From: Campylobacterota bacterium
GTDB taxonomy: Bacteria; Campylobacterota; Campylobacteria; Campylobacterales; Sulfurovaceae
Assembly: GCA_015488875.1 (NCBI GenBank)
Contig: WFMX01000329.1
Location: 1 to 8,920, forward strand
DNA length: 8,920 bases
Reading direction: 5' to 3'
Shown: piece after piece, positions 1 through 6,730 of the stretch
How the letters are laid out: each line of letters opens with the position of its first letter
How positions within the stretch are numbered: the stretch's first letter is position 1
Notes under the pieces: generated by a model
Seen by the model: the letters and a program-made list of their open reading frames with translations, nothing else
Told to the model about the DNA's origin: nothing
Database searches by the model: none
Program-made: the position numbers and the translations under genes

Positions 1-1125
1 CATCAAATATTGAGAAATATCCTTGTCATCGTAGCATCCTCTCATAATGAGCAGGGCTTGCACCTCATCATAGACCAAGCACTTGGTGGTGGAGCCAACC
101 ACTACAGTAGAGACCTCATAGAGAGATACAAAAGAGAGAACAAAAAGATACTCTATCTCGTTTATGACTACTATGCAAATAGTTACAATATCCATTTTGA
201 TTATAAGGAGTATCACTTCTCTTATAGGTTTGGTTCTCTGGACAAATTGCAGGCATTTATTTCACATCTTCGTATAGAAGAGATCTTTCTCAACAATCTC
301 GTCTCATTTCAAGAGAATGATGCCCTGTTATCATGGATAGAGATACTCGCAAAGGGTGATAGTAGATTGGTTATACCTATCCATGACTACTACCCTATAT
401 GCCCCAACTACACACTGCTTGATCCCGAAGGTAACTTCTGTGAAATACCCAACTCTCTACATACTTGTCAAACTTGCCTCAAAAGCAACAAGCTAGAGTG
501 GAAGACTTTTGTACAAGATGATATAGATATCAGATCGTGGAGAGCCTCTTGGGGTAGACTACTAAAACACTCTGATGAGATCATATGTTTCTCCAACTCC
601 TCCAAAGATCTACTCTTGAGGGTCTATAGAGATATAGAGCATTCTAAGATAGAGATCATACCACATCAGGTAGTAGCACTGCCACCTATAGAAAGAGTAG
701 CCAAAACCGATAAAACATACACGACTATAGGTATACTAGGAGCTATCAACCAAGCAAAAGGTGCCAACATCATAGAAGAGCTTCTCAAGAGAATAGATGA
801 AAAATCACTCTCCATCAAAGTAGTACTCATCGGTGAGATATCTAAAAATATTTCAAGTACTAACTTTAAAATGACGGGAAGATACCAAAGGGAGGAGCTT
901 CCAGAGCTAGTGGTGGAGCATGAGATAGATATATTTCTCTTACCGTCTGTCTGTCCAGAGACCTTCTCCTATACTACCCAAGAGATCATCATGATGGATA
1001 TGCCTCTTATGGTCTTCGATATAGGGGCTCCTGCCGAGAGAGTAGCTCATTATGACAAAGGGGTCGTATTGACCAAAGAGTATGTCACAAACATACTCAA
1101 ATACATAAGCAGACTAGAGGTATAG
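1..1125 (+). CDS. GT-B fold glycosyltransferase (family 4-like), probably 5'-truncated by the window edge
   Basis: Likely transfers a sugar from a nucleotide-sugar donor during assembly of a surface polysaccharide. Counting from the TTG at 10, a GT-B C-terminal domain shows a beta-strand/loop GILGAINQAKG (241-251) and a donor-site motif CPETFSYTTQE (315-325) with the E-x7-E spacing of retaining GT4 enzymes (E317, E325). The N-terminal half has LGGGANHYSRDLI (25-37) and HDYYPICPNYTLLD (125-138), with four cysteines (C131, C144, C153, C156) resembling a metal-binding cluster. The only early start is TTG at 10-12, with no visible ribosome binding site. The frame is open to base 1 (His-Gln-Ile before it), so the true start is probably further left and this may be the last domain of a multidomain glycosyltransferase. 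It is followed after 6 nt by an acyltransferase gene. Donor and acceptor are unknown. Confidence 0.8.
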   Translation, partial: HQILRNILVIVASSHNEQGLHLIIDQALGGGANHYSRDLIERYKRENKKILYLVYDYYANSYNIHFDYKEYHFSYRFGSLDKLQAFISHLRIEEIFLNNLVSFQENDALLSWIEILAKGDSRLVIPIHDYYPICPNYTLLDPEGNFCEIPNSLHTCQTCLKSNKLEWKTFVQDDIDIRSWRASWGRLLKHSDEIICFSNSSKDLLLRVYRDIEHSKIEIIPHQVVALPPIERVAKTDKTYTTIGILGAINQAKGANIIEELLKRIDEKSLSIKVVLIGEISKNISSTNFKMTGRYQREELPELVVEHEIDIFLLPSVCPETFSYTTQEIIMMDMPLMVFDIGAPAERVAHYDKGVVLTKEYVTNILKYISRLEV

Positions 1126-1131
1126 TGCGGA

Positions 1132-2247
1132 ATGAATGCAACTTTACGCCTAGACGGTATAGATGTTCTTCGCGGATTGGCAGTAAGCTGTGTAATACTC
1201 TACCACTTTTGTGTTTTGTTAGGCTTGGTTCATAATGACTATTTTCCCTATGTGCATGCTCTTGGTGCATTAGGAGTGCCTCTCTTTTTTGTGATAAGTG
1301 GCTATCTTATCTATAGATCCGTGGACAATAGTATCCAAAAAATGGGACAAAAAAGAGGCATTATAAACTACTTTTTGCATAGATTTTTCCGTATAGCTCC
1401 AGCCTACTATGTCAACCTCTTTTTCGTTTTCATCTTGGCATCTCTGATACTTGATAGTAGTTTTCTCTATTCGCTATCATTTCTAAAACAGCTTCTCTCC
1501 AACCTCACTTTCACTTCCTATTTTGTGTATAGGACATCAGGCTTTGGGTTCAACGGTGCATACTGGACACTCAATATAGAGATGCTCTGGTATATTCTCG
1601 CACCCCTTATGCTGATATATATAAAACAGACGAGGATTTTGTTCTTACTGTCACTACTGAGCCTACTTTATCTATGGAGTATAGATCAAGGCTATTTGGA
1701 TGCTCTATTCGGTTTTGATAAAACTTCTAATACCTACATACTTGAGCTTCAATATTTAGCTACACAGCTCCCTGGGCAAATCAACTACTTCATCGCTGGT
1801 ATACTCATCTACAAATATTCTATCTCTATCAAAGCTTTAGCTCTCCATTGGGTATCCCTACTCTCTGCACTTATCATCATACTCTTTGTAGCCTCTGATG
1901 GTTATTATGGAAGAAGTAGTAGTTTTGTCATCAGTCAATCTCTGACACTTTTCGTCTCTGTTGCACTCTTTGTTCTGCTCTATTCAGCGAAGATCAAAGG
2001 CTTTAGATTTTTAGAGTGGATAGGCAAGATATCATATTCACTATATCTATGGCATATGCCTCTGTTGTTTGTGATGAAACATAACGATATATTAAGTTAT
2101 ATACCTCTCTCTGTCACCGTGGCTGCCTATACTATGGTCTTGCTTGCTATATCATCTTTGAGCTACTACCTAGTCGAAGAGGGCGGTTTCCTGCTCCGTA
2201 AAAAGTTTGAACTTATACTCAATAAAGGCACCCGTAATGACCAATAG
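1132..2247 (+). CDS. Acyltransferase-3 family (OafA/YrhL-like) membrane protein
   Basis: A 371-residue polytopic inner-membrane protein with the hallmarks of the acyltransferase-3 family, which O-acylates (commonly O-acetylates) surface glycans. Visible motifs are LDGIDVLRGLAVSCVILYHF (7-26, with family-typical Arg14 and His25), GVPLFFVISGYLIYRS (48-63), HRFFRIAPAYYVN (83-95) and the YWTLNIEMLWY segment near residue 150. About ten hydrophobic helices fill the rest, ending in a short basic tail. Length fits the family core without an SGNH extension. ATG at 1132 lies 6 nt after the glycosyltransferase stop; a GAGG at 1117-1120 is a somewhat distant Shine-Dalgarno. It overlaps the next gene by 11 bp, so the two are probably co-translated. 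Acyl donor and target sugar cannot be read from sequence. Confidence 0.9.
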   Translation: MNATLRLDGIDVLRGLAVSCVILYHFCVLLGLVHNDYFPYVHALGALGVPLFFVISGYLIYRSVDNSIQKMGQKRGIINYFLHRFFRIAPAYYVNLFFVFILASLILDSSFLYSLSFLKQLLSNLTFTSYFVYRTSGFGFNGAYWTLNIEMLWYILAPLMLIYIKQTRILFLLSLLSLLYLWSIDQGYLDALFGFDKTSNTYILELQYLATQLPGQINYFIAGILIYKYSISIKALALHWVSLLSALIIILFVASDGYYGRSSSFVISQSLTLFVSVALFVLLYSAKIKGFRFLEWIGKISYSLYLWHMPLLFVMKHNDILSYIPLSVTVAAYTMVLLAISSLSYYLVEEGGFLLRKKFELILNKGTRNDQ

Positions 2248-3259
2248 CTCTTCGATACAAAACATACAAATGCTCCGTGCTATCGCCGCCATCCTCGTAG
2301 TCATGCATCATATTTTGCCACATTATGAAGCTATGGGTGGAGATATAGCTATCATACATCTCTTTTCGCATTGGGGCTTTGTAGGGGTAGATATCTTTTT
2401 TGTTATTAGTGGATTTATAATGGCGTATACTACACTCTCCAAAGAGCGAACTTTTGAGAATGCAAAAACTTTCATCAAGCACCGACTCTTTCGTATCTAT
2501 CTTGGGTATTGGCCTTTTCTGCTCTTTATGTTTATTATACTCTATATCACAAATCCTCTCAAGATAGAGACGCTTGATATTGTAGGTTCTATCTTTTTGA
2601 CCAATGCCGACATGTTTCAACTCGTACTCCCCATCTCGTGGTCACTTAGTTATGAGCTCTACTTCTATCTTATTTTTGTTTTTACATTTTTCTTTACGGT
2701 GAGAACGCTGAAGATTATCTTGCCATCTTTTACGCTTATTGTACTCTTCATTGTTTTGATTGTTTTTTTTGACCCTGACTTGGAGTCACACTTTTTTTAC
2801 TCTCCATTTCTTTTAGAGTTTTTTGCAGGAGTGCTGCTCTACCTCTACAAAGAGTATCTTATGAGTTATTGGATCTTGGCATTCAGTCTTCTCATGGTAT
2901 TTGGAGCCTATACCTATGGGATAAGTCATGAGACAAAAAATGGTCTCTATAGAGTTGCTACTTTTGGGAGTGCTTCATTTTTTGTAGTGTTGGTAGCACT
3001 CATATTGGAATACAAAAAGATATTTCAAGCACGAGGTTTGATCGTAGAGATAGGCAATGCCTCTTATACACTATATCTCTCTCATCTTGTTTTGATACAG
3101 ATGTTTTATACACTTGGGTTGCGGAGACTTTTTACAAGTACAACCCTTCTCTTGCCTCTCATAGGATGGATACTCCTCCTAGCTATAGCCATACTCTTTA
3201 CTCTTCTATACTACAAAAAGATAGAAAAACCTCTCTATAAAAAAGCGATACAACTATGA
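2237..3259 (+). CDS. Second acyltransferase-3 family (OafA-like) membrane protein
   Basis: A polytopic membrane O-acyltransferase, divergent from the gene before it but with the same layout. In the 340-residue form it has IQNIQMLRAIAAILVVMHHI (7-26, Arg14, His24/25), GFVGVDIFFVISGFIMAY (47-64), KHRLFRIYLGYW (81-92) and SWSLSYELYFY (135-145), followed by alternating hydrophobic helices and a lysine-rich C terminus. I chose ATG 2237 because AAAGG lies at 2224-2228, 8 nt upstream, and the family motif begins soon after. An in-frame TTG at 2207 would add ten residues but has no ribosome binding site. The start overlaps the upstream stop by 11 bp, suggesting translational coupling. The TGA stop (3257-3259) touches the terminal inverted repeat of the adjacent repeat element. 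Two acyltransferases in a row suggest two distinct modifications of one glycan; this is inference. Confidence 0.88.
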   Translation: MTNSSSIQNIQMLRAIAAILVVMHHILPHYEAMGGDIAIIHLFSHWGFVGVDIFFVISGFIMAYTTLSKERTFENAKTFIKHRLFRIYLGYWPFLLFMFIILYITNPLKIETLDIVGSIFLTNADMFQLVLPISWSLSYELYFYLIFVFTFFFTVRTLKIILPSFTLIVLFIVLIVFFDPDLESHFFYSPFLLEFFAGVLLYLYKEYLMSYWILAFSLLMVFGAYTYGISHETKNGLYRVATFGSASFFVVLVALILEYKKIFQARGLIVEIGNASYTLYLSHLVLIQMFYTLGLRRLFTSTTLLLPLIGWILLLAIAILFTLLYYKKIEKPLYKKAIQL

Positions 3260-3277
3260 AACGGTAGGGGTCTAGTG
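3259..3277 (+). repeat. Left terminal inverted repeat of copy 1
   Basis: AAACGGTAGGGGTCTAGTG. It pairs with 3497-3515 with a single difference (G3264). Its first base is the last base of the acyltransferase stop codon, so the element abuts that gene exactly. Confidence 0.85.
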
Positions 3278-3323
3278 ACAATGATGTGCGTAGCGAAGCG
3301 GAGTGCATCGTTGTCACCAGACC
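3269..3323 (+). repeat. Hairpin I of copy 1 (18-bp stem, 19-nt loop)
   Basis: Arms 3269-3286 and 3306-3323 pair at 16 Watson-Crick positions plus one G:T wobble out of 18, with one A/C mismatch. The 19-nt loop (3287-3305) contains GCGTAGCGAAGCGGAGTG, a motif recurring in altered form in the loops of the other hairpins. No T-run follows on either strand, so it is not a canonical intrinsic terminator, though it could still impede transcription. Confidence 0.85.
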
Positions 3324-3360
3324 TCGGCTGACATATAACCGTGTTGCAGTTTAGCAGAGG
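3322..3360 (+). repeat. 39-bp core module of copy 1
   Basis: Bounded by CCTCGGCT (3322-3329) and AGCAGAGG (3353-3360), which are inverted at 7 of 8 positions. It matches the reverse complement of the core at 8828-8866 at 33 of 39 positions, including the shared stretch GTGTTGCAGTTTAGC. This fixes the relative orientation of the two elements. Confidence 0.8.
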
Positions 3361-3379
3361 TCGAACGGTCACTATGCGA

Positions 3380-3420
3380 GGACACAGGTTTCGTTCACTT
3401 TGTTCACAAAACCAATGTCC
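3380..3420 (+). repeat. Hairpin III of copy 1 (12-bp imperfect stem)
   Basis: Arms 3380-3391 and 3409-3420 pair at 10 of 12 positions around a 17-nt loop. It sits where the second hairpin lies in the other element and is more diverged, suggesting an older or partly decayed unit. Confidence 0.65.
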
Positions 3421-3422
3421 CC

Positions 3423-3496
3423 TAACTGTATCATTTTTATATATCCAAATAGTGGAAATAAATAGAGCAAGTAAATGGCATTTTTTCGACAGCCTA
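3423..3496. other. AT-rich non-coding tail inside repeat copy 1
   Basis: An AT-rich stretch of 74 bp with short T and A runs, between hairpin III and the right terminal repeat. I see no reading frame, no convincing stem and no match to the rest of the window. The T6 run at 3481-3486 lacks a GC-rich stem directly before it. Confidence 0.5.
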
Positions 3497-3515
3497 CACT
3501 AGACCCCTATCGTTT
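3497..3515 (-). repeat. Right terminal inverted repeat of copy 1
   Basis: CACTAGACCCCTATCGTTT, the reverse complement of the left end with one change. It ends 31 bp before the stop codon of cdd, so cdd transcripts would run into it. Confidence 0.85.
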
Positions 3516-3546
3516 TAAAAGTAATGGTAGCTACTATATCTGCTCC

Positions 3547-3948
3547 TTATGTCCCTAGCGATACAAAAGCATCAGGAAGTAGCTTCTCTATGCTAGTTTG
3601 CTTCGCTGCATCTTTTGAGCTATATATGTATATCCTAGCTTTGAGGTTGGACTGCTCTGCTATGACTTGTCTGCATGCTCCACAAGGCGTGGCAGGAGAT
3701 AGCGATCCTTGGGCATCCCTAGCCAATATGTGTACCTCCGTGATATCTCCACTCTTGACACCACTAGATATGGCATGGAAAATAGCACTTCGCTCTGCAC
3801 ACATTGTGGTGGGATATGCTACAGACTCTACATTGACACCACTGTATGGCTTGCCATCTCTATCTACCACTATGGAGGCTACATTGAAGTGTGAATAGGG
3901 AGCATATGAATTTCCTAGAAGCCTCACTAGCTCATCGAAATAGTTCAT
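3547..3948 (-). CDS. cdd: Cytidine deaminase (small, tetrameric type)
   Basis: Cytoplasmic zinc enzyme converting cytidine and deoxycytidine to uridine and deoxyuridine, feeding pyrimidine nucleosides to phosphorolysis. The 133-residue length is that of the single-domain homotetrameric class rather than the long E. coli type. The zinc/catalytic motif CAERSAI (50-56) carries C50 and proton-shuttle E52, and PCGACRQ (88-94) carries C89 and C92. The GVNVES segment (37-42) fits the ribose-binding Asn/Glu of the family. The start overlaps the upstream gene by 4 nt (ATGA), with a purine-rich GAGAAGAGG just upstream, so it is translationally coupled. It is the last gene of the operon and converges on the acyltransferase genes across the repeat element. 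TAA stop at 3547-3549. Confidence 0.95.
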   Translation of the reverse strand: MNYFDELVRLLGNSYAPYSHFNVASIVVDRDGKPYSGVNVESVAYPTTMCAERSAIFHAISSGVKSGDITEVHILARDAQGSLSPATPCGACRQVIAEQSNLKARIYIYSSKDAAKQTSIEKLLPDAFVSLGT

Positions 3949-4565
3949 ATCCTCTTCTCGAAATCATAAAGACTATCACCTATCGGTACAAATCCTAATT
4001 TATCTAAATATATCTGATGGTCTGTATCTCTAGCGTGAGCGGTCAATCTATCTATACCTCTCTTCTTGAAACTCTGTGTATGTTGCACAAATAGGAAATT
4101 GCCCATCTTGAAGTCTCTATACTTTGGCACTACATAATCGAGCTTGATATCCATAGTGCTTGCATCAACTCTGCGACCGACCAAGAGACCCGCTATGCTA
4201 TTGTCTCTAAGTAGGTATACCGCTTCATCATCATCTGCTATATTCTCTATAGCGATCTGCTTTTGGATATCTTCTTCGTTTGATTTGAGCACATATTTGA
4301 AGAGATCAGCACTGATATCGGCATGGATAGATATAAAGCTCTCTTTTTGTCTATAGTAGAGGATTATATAGTATAGGTCTATTAACACTATGCCGAAGTT
4401 GACTACTGCTACAGGCATCGCACCTATAAATGCACCATAAACTGTAAAGAGCAATGCCCCTGCCATGTTGATCCATCTGAGCTTTATGACAGATGACATA
4501 GTGAGCGATATGAGTATGATTATCGATGAGGCATACCCTAGCCACTCTATCATAGTAGGAGACAT
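3945..4565 (-). CDS. YgjV-like membrane domain fused to a GNAT-like acetyltransferase domain
   Basis: A 206-residue protein of unknown function. Residues 6-71 form about three membrane helices (roughly 6-25, 31-49, 52-71) resembling the YgjV-type inner-membrane domain (for example GALLFTVYGAFIGAMPVAVVN). From about 75 onward the chain is soluble and GNAT-like: a strand segment KLDYVVPKYRDFKMGNFLF (141-159) in the position of the acetyl-CoA site, and YLDKLGF (186-192), typical of the end of a GNAT fold. The Q/RxxGxG/A loop is degenerate, so catalysis is uncertain. ATG 4565 directly follows the deoA stop (TAAATG), with GGAGG 8 nt upstream inside deoA; the downstream cdd start overlaps by 4 nt. 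The position implies a role tied to nucleoside use, but no substrate can be assigned. Domain assignment is from memory of the families. Confidence 0.75.
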   Translation of the reverse strand: MSPTMIEWLGYASSIIILISLTMSSVIKLRWINMAGALLFTVYGAFIGAMPVAVVNFGIVLIDLYYIILYYRQKESFISIHADISADLFKYVLKSNEEDIQKQIAIENIADDDEAVYLLRDNSIAGLLVGRRVDASTMDIKLDYVVPKYRDFKMGNFLFVQHTQSFKKRGIDRLTAHARDTDHQIYLDKLGFVPIGDSLYDFEKRI

Positions 4566-5897
4566 TTAGATATCCTCCAGTGTGATCTTGCTATAGACCA
4601 TAGGTTCGTTGTAGCTTGATGAGGATGCTATCTTGATAGCCTGTGTGATCTCTTGTGATGCCTGATCATACTGCTCCATAGTCTGCACATGGGCTACTGC
4701 TAGTGGCTTGTTACTATCGACTTCATCACCGATAGAGACAAAATCACTAAATCCAACGGCATAATCGATCTCATCACTCGCTTTTCTCCTGCCACCCCTC
4801 ATAGCTACTACAGACATACCTATGGCTCTTGTGTCCATAGATGATACTACACCATCTTGGGGAGCATATATTGGCTTGATGATAGATGCCTTTGGGAGAT
4901 ACTCATCATAGTTATCGACAAAATCACTAGGTCCACCGAGTGCCTCCACCATCCTCGCAAATCTATCTAATGCCTCTTTGCTATCTAGTGCCTCTTGCAA
5001 CTTCTCTCTAGCACTCTCTTCATCATCAGCTAGCTTACCTAGTACCAACATCTCTGCACAGAGTGCCATATTGACTTCATGTAGTCTTGGATTGCGATAT
5101 TTTCCATTGAGATACTCTACTGCTTCTCGTACTTCGAGAGCATTGCCTGCACTACTTGCTAATACTTGATCCATATTGGTAAGAAGAGCAGTAGTCTTAC
5201 ACCCTGCACCATTGGCTACTTGGACTATGCTCTCTGCCAACTCTTCTGATAGCTCATGTGTTGGCATAAATGCTCCGCTTCCTGCTTTGACATCCATCAC
5301 AAGTGCTTGAAGCCCTGCGGCTAGCTTCTTGGATAGTATAGAGGCTGTAATAAGTGAGATAGACTCCACTGTCGCAGTCACATCACGGATACCATAGAGT
5401 CGCTTATCTGCTGGAGCCAAATCGCCAGTTTGACCTATGATAGCTACACCGACCTCCTTGACTACCTTACGAAAGAGTTCATTGGATGGAGAGGTATTGT
5501 AGCCAGGGATAGCATCAAACTTATCAAGTGTGCCACCTGTGTGACCCAATCCTCTGCCTGATATCATCGGCACAAATCCACCACAAGCAGCAACCATTGG
5601 ACCGAGCATCAAAGAGACTACATCACCCACACCACCTGTGGAGTGCTTGTCTAGGACTGGACCATCTAGCTCTAGGGAATCCCACTCTAGCACCATACCA
5701 GAATCACGCATAGCCATGGCGAAAGATACCCTCTCATCCATCTGCATATTTTGAAAATATACTGCCATGGCAAAAGCACCTACTTGCCCTTCCGATATAG
5801 AGTTGTCAGCGATCCCTTTGACAAAAAACTCTATCTCGTCATTGGTTAGCTTCTTGCCATCTCTTTTGCGACGGATTATCTCTTGCGGTAAATACAT
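4566..5897 (-). CDS. deoA: Thymidine phosphorylase
   Basis: Cytoplasmic homodimeric enzyme that splits thymidine and deoxyuridine with phosphate, giving the base and 2-deoxyribose-1-phosphate. At 443 residues it has the family length. The N-terminal helical domain begins IIRRKRDGKKLTNDEI (7-22). The phosphate site shows DKHSTGGVGD (83-92; K84, H85, S86), S113 and T123. The family signature SGRGLGHTGGTLDKFD (113-128) ends in Asp where the usual pattern has Glu, a conservative change. The pyrimidine-binding trio R171, S186 and K190 falls at the same numbers as in the E. coli enzyme, so it should be active. ATG 5897 has TAGGAG upstream overlapping the tsx stop codon. It supplies deoxyribose-1-phosphate to DeoB; deoC, normally beside deoA in enterobacteria, is absent here. 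Confidence 0.97.
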   Translation of the reverse strand: MYLPQEIIRRKRDGKKLTNDEIEFFVKGIADNSISEGQVGAFAMAVYFQNMQMDERVSFAMAMRDSGMVLEWDSLELDGPVLDKHSTGGVGDVVSLMLGPMVAACGGFVPMISGRGLGHTGGTLDKFDAIPGYNTSPSNELFRKVVKEVGVAIIGQTGDLAPADKRLYGIRDVTATVESISLITASILSKKLAAGLQALVMDVKAGSGAFMPTHELSEELAESIVQVANGAGCKTTALLTNMDQVLASSAGNALEVREAVEYLNGKYRNPRLHEVNMALCAEMLVLGKLADDEESAREKLQEALDSKEALDRFARMVEALGGPSDFVDNYDEYLPKASIIKPIYAPQDGVVSSMDTRAIGMSVVAMRGGRRKASDEIDYAVGFSDFVSIGDEVDSNKPLAVAHVQTMEQYDQASQEITQAIKIASSSSYNEPMVYSKITLEDI

Positions 5898-5905
5898 GTA
5901 TACTC

Positions 5906-6721
5906 CTAAAAGTTATATTTCAATGAGTAGATGATGGCAGTGACATTGTCTACCTCACCTAGTTTATGCAAAGCGTATCTATACTGAAGCCCTGTAGTGA
6001 TCTGCTTGATAGGTGTCCACCAAAATCCCACAGCACCATTGATACCCCAACTCGCTCCATCTCCAGTAGGTGTGCCATCAGAAGTCAGATAATGCTCTTC
6101 ATCTCTGCTGAACTCCATCTCATGCCAATTAGATATCATAAAATTCTGCTCTCCTAGCATGAAATTATAGACGAGTGTCCACCCTGCCATATAGCCATTG
6201 AAACCATCATAATAGGTACTCTCTTGATAATGTGTCCCTATAAATGGACGGATGAAGCTCCCATTTTCACCGATGAATTTGTATGCGATACCAGTTATGA
6301 GATTATTGACAAAGAAGCCATTGCTACTTAGATAGTAGTCTTGAACATGCAGATACCAGTTGGTATCTACAAGCTGCACATCTAGTATCGGCTTGATGAC
6401 AAATCTACGGTCACTTGTAGGCTCTTCATCATTTTCATGGGTTGGGTTTTCTATATCTGTAAAGAAATAGAACTCACCCCAATCCCATCCAGCTCCACCC
6501 TCTAGTTCGATATAGACAAAATCTGTAAATACAGATCTCTTCTCACTTCCACTGCTCCAATCTAAGTAGTTGACACTCATATTTGAGTAGGTGAAGTTGG
6601 GGGTAAAGATACTCTTTTGCTCTTGCTTAGTTGTATCATTGTTATCAATCGCATCATTGGCGTAAAGCGTAGCCATAGAGAGAGACGATATGATGACAAA
6701 TGCTGATGCAATCTTCTTCAT
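5906..6721 (-). CDS. tsx: Tsx-family nucleoside-specific outer-membrane channel
   Basis: An outer-membrane beta-barrel allowing nucleosides into the periplasm. Residues 1-21 form a signal peptide (MKK start, hydrophobic core AFVIISSLSMA, cleavage expected after LYA at 19-21). The mature part starts with an acidic, polar stretch (22-38). It then has the Tsx-type N-terminal strand pattern NFTYSNMSVNYLDW (42-55), VYIELEGGAGWDWGEFYFFTD (69-89) and repeated aromatic-alternating strands. The chain ends YSLKYNF with the terminal Phe used by the barrel assembly machinery. At 271 residues it is slightly shorter than E. coli Tsx. AAAGGA overlapping the deoD stop is the ribosome binding site; the gap to deoD is 9 nt and to deoA 8 nt. 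Unlike in E. coli, where tsx stands alone, it is embedded between the phosphorylase genes, which supports nucleosides as its cargo. Confidence 0.93.
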   Translation of the reverse strand: MKKIASAFVIISSLSMATLYANDAIDNNDTTKQEQKSIFTPNFTYSNMSVNYLDWSSGSEKRSVFTDFVYIELEGGAGWDWGEFYFFTDIENPTHENDEEPTSDRRFVIKPILDVQLVDTNWYLHVQDYYLSSNGFFVNNLITGIAYKFIGENGSFIRPFIGTHYQESTYYDGFNGYMAGWTLVYNFMLGEQNFMISNWHEMEFSRDEEHYLTSDGTPTGDGASWGINGAVGFWWTPIKQITTGLQYRYALHKLGEVDNVTAIIYSLKYNF

Positions 6722-6730
6722 AATAGTCCT

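Larger units (their letters stand above)
3259..3515 (+). repeat. Structured intergenic repeat element, copy 1 (MITE/BIME-like), complete
   Basis: A 257-bp non-coding element in the gap between the convergent acyltransferase and cdd genes. Its outer 19 bp (3259-3277 and 3497-3515) are inverted repeats matching at 18 of 19 positions, built around ACGRTAGGGGTCTAGTG. Inside, from left to right, are a long hairpin (3269-3323), a 39-bp core with inverted ends (3322-3360), a linker, a second hairpin (3380-3420) and a 74-bp AT-rich tail. A related element lies at 8767-8920 in opposite orientation. No transposase or reading frame is present, and I see no target-site duplication at the ends. The layout recalls miniature inverted-repeat elements or paired REP (BIME) units, but I do not recognise the family. 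It may also act as a bidirectional transcription barrier between the converging units. Confidence 0.8.

Noticed and set aside
2207..2236. Ten-residue N-terminal extension of the second acyltransferase from a TTG start
   Set aside because: No ribosome binding site precedes it, while ATG 2237 has AAAGG at proper spacing and a minimal overlap with the upstream gene.
2219..2620. Minus-strand open frame opposite the second acyltransferase
   Set aside because: It is antisense to a well-supported membrane protein gene and shows no domain features.
3269..3323. Canonical Rho-independent terminator for either converging unit
   Set aside because: The stem is long and stable but no T-run follows on either strand, so only a general barrier role is possible.
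3481..3486. T6 tract as the end of a terminator
   Set aside because: The sequence just before it is AT-rich and forms no convincing stem.
3524..3898. Plus-strand open frame opposite cdd
   Set aside because: It lies within the complement of cdd, which has intact catalytic motifs; the translated product is serine- and cysteine-rich shadow sequence.
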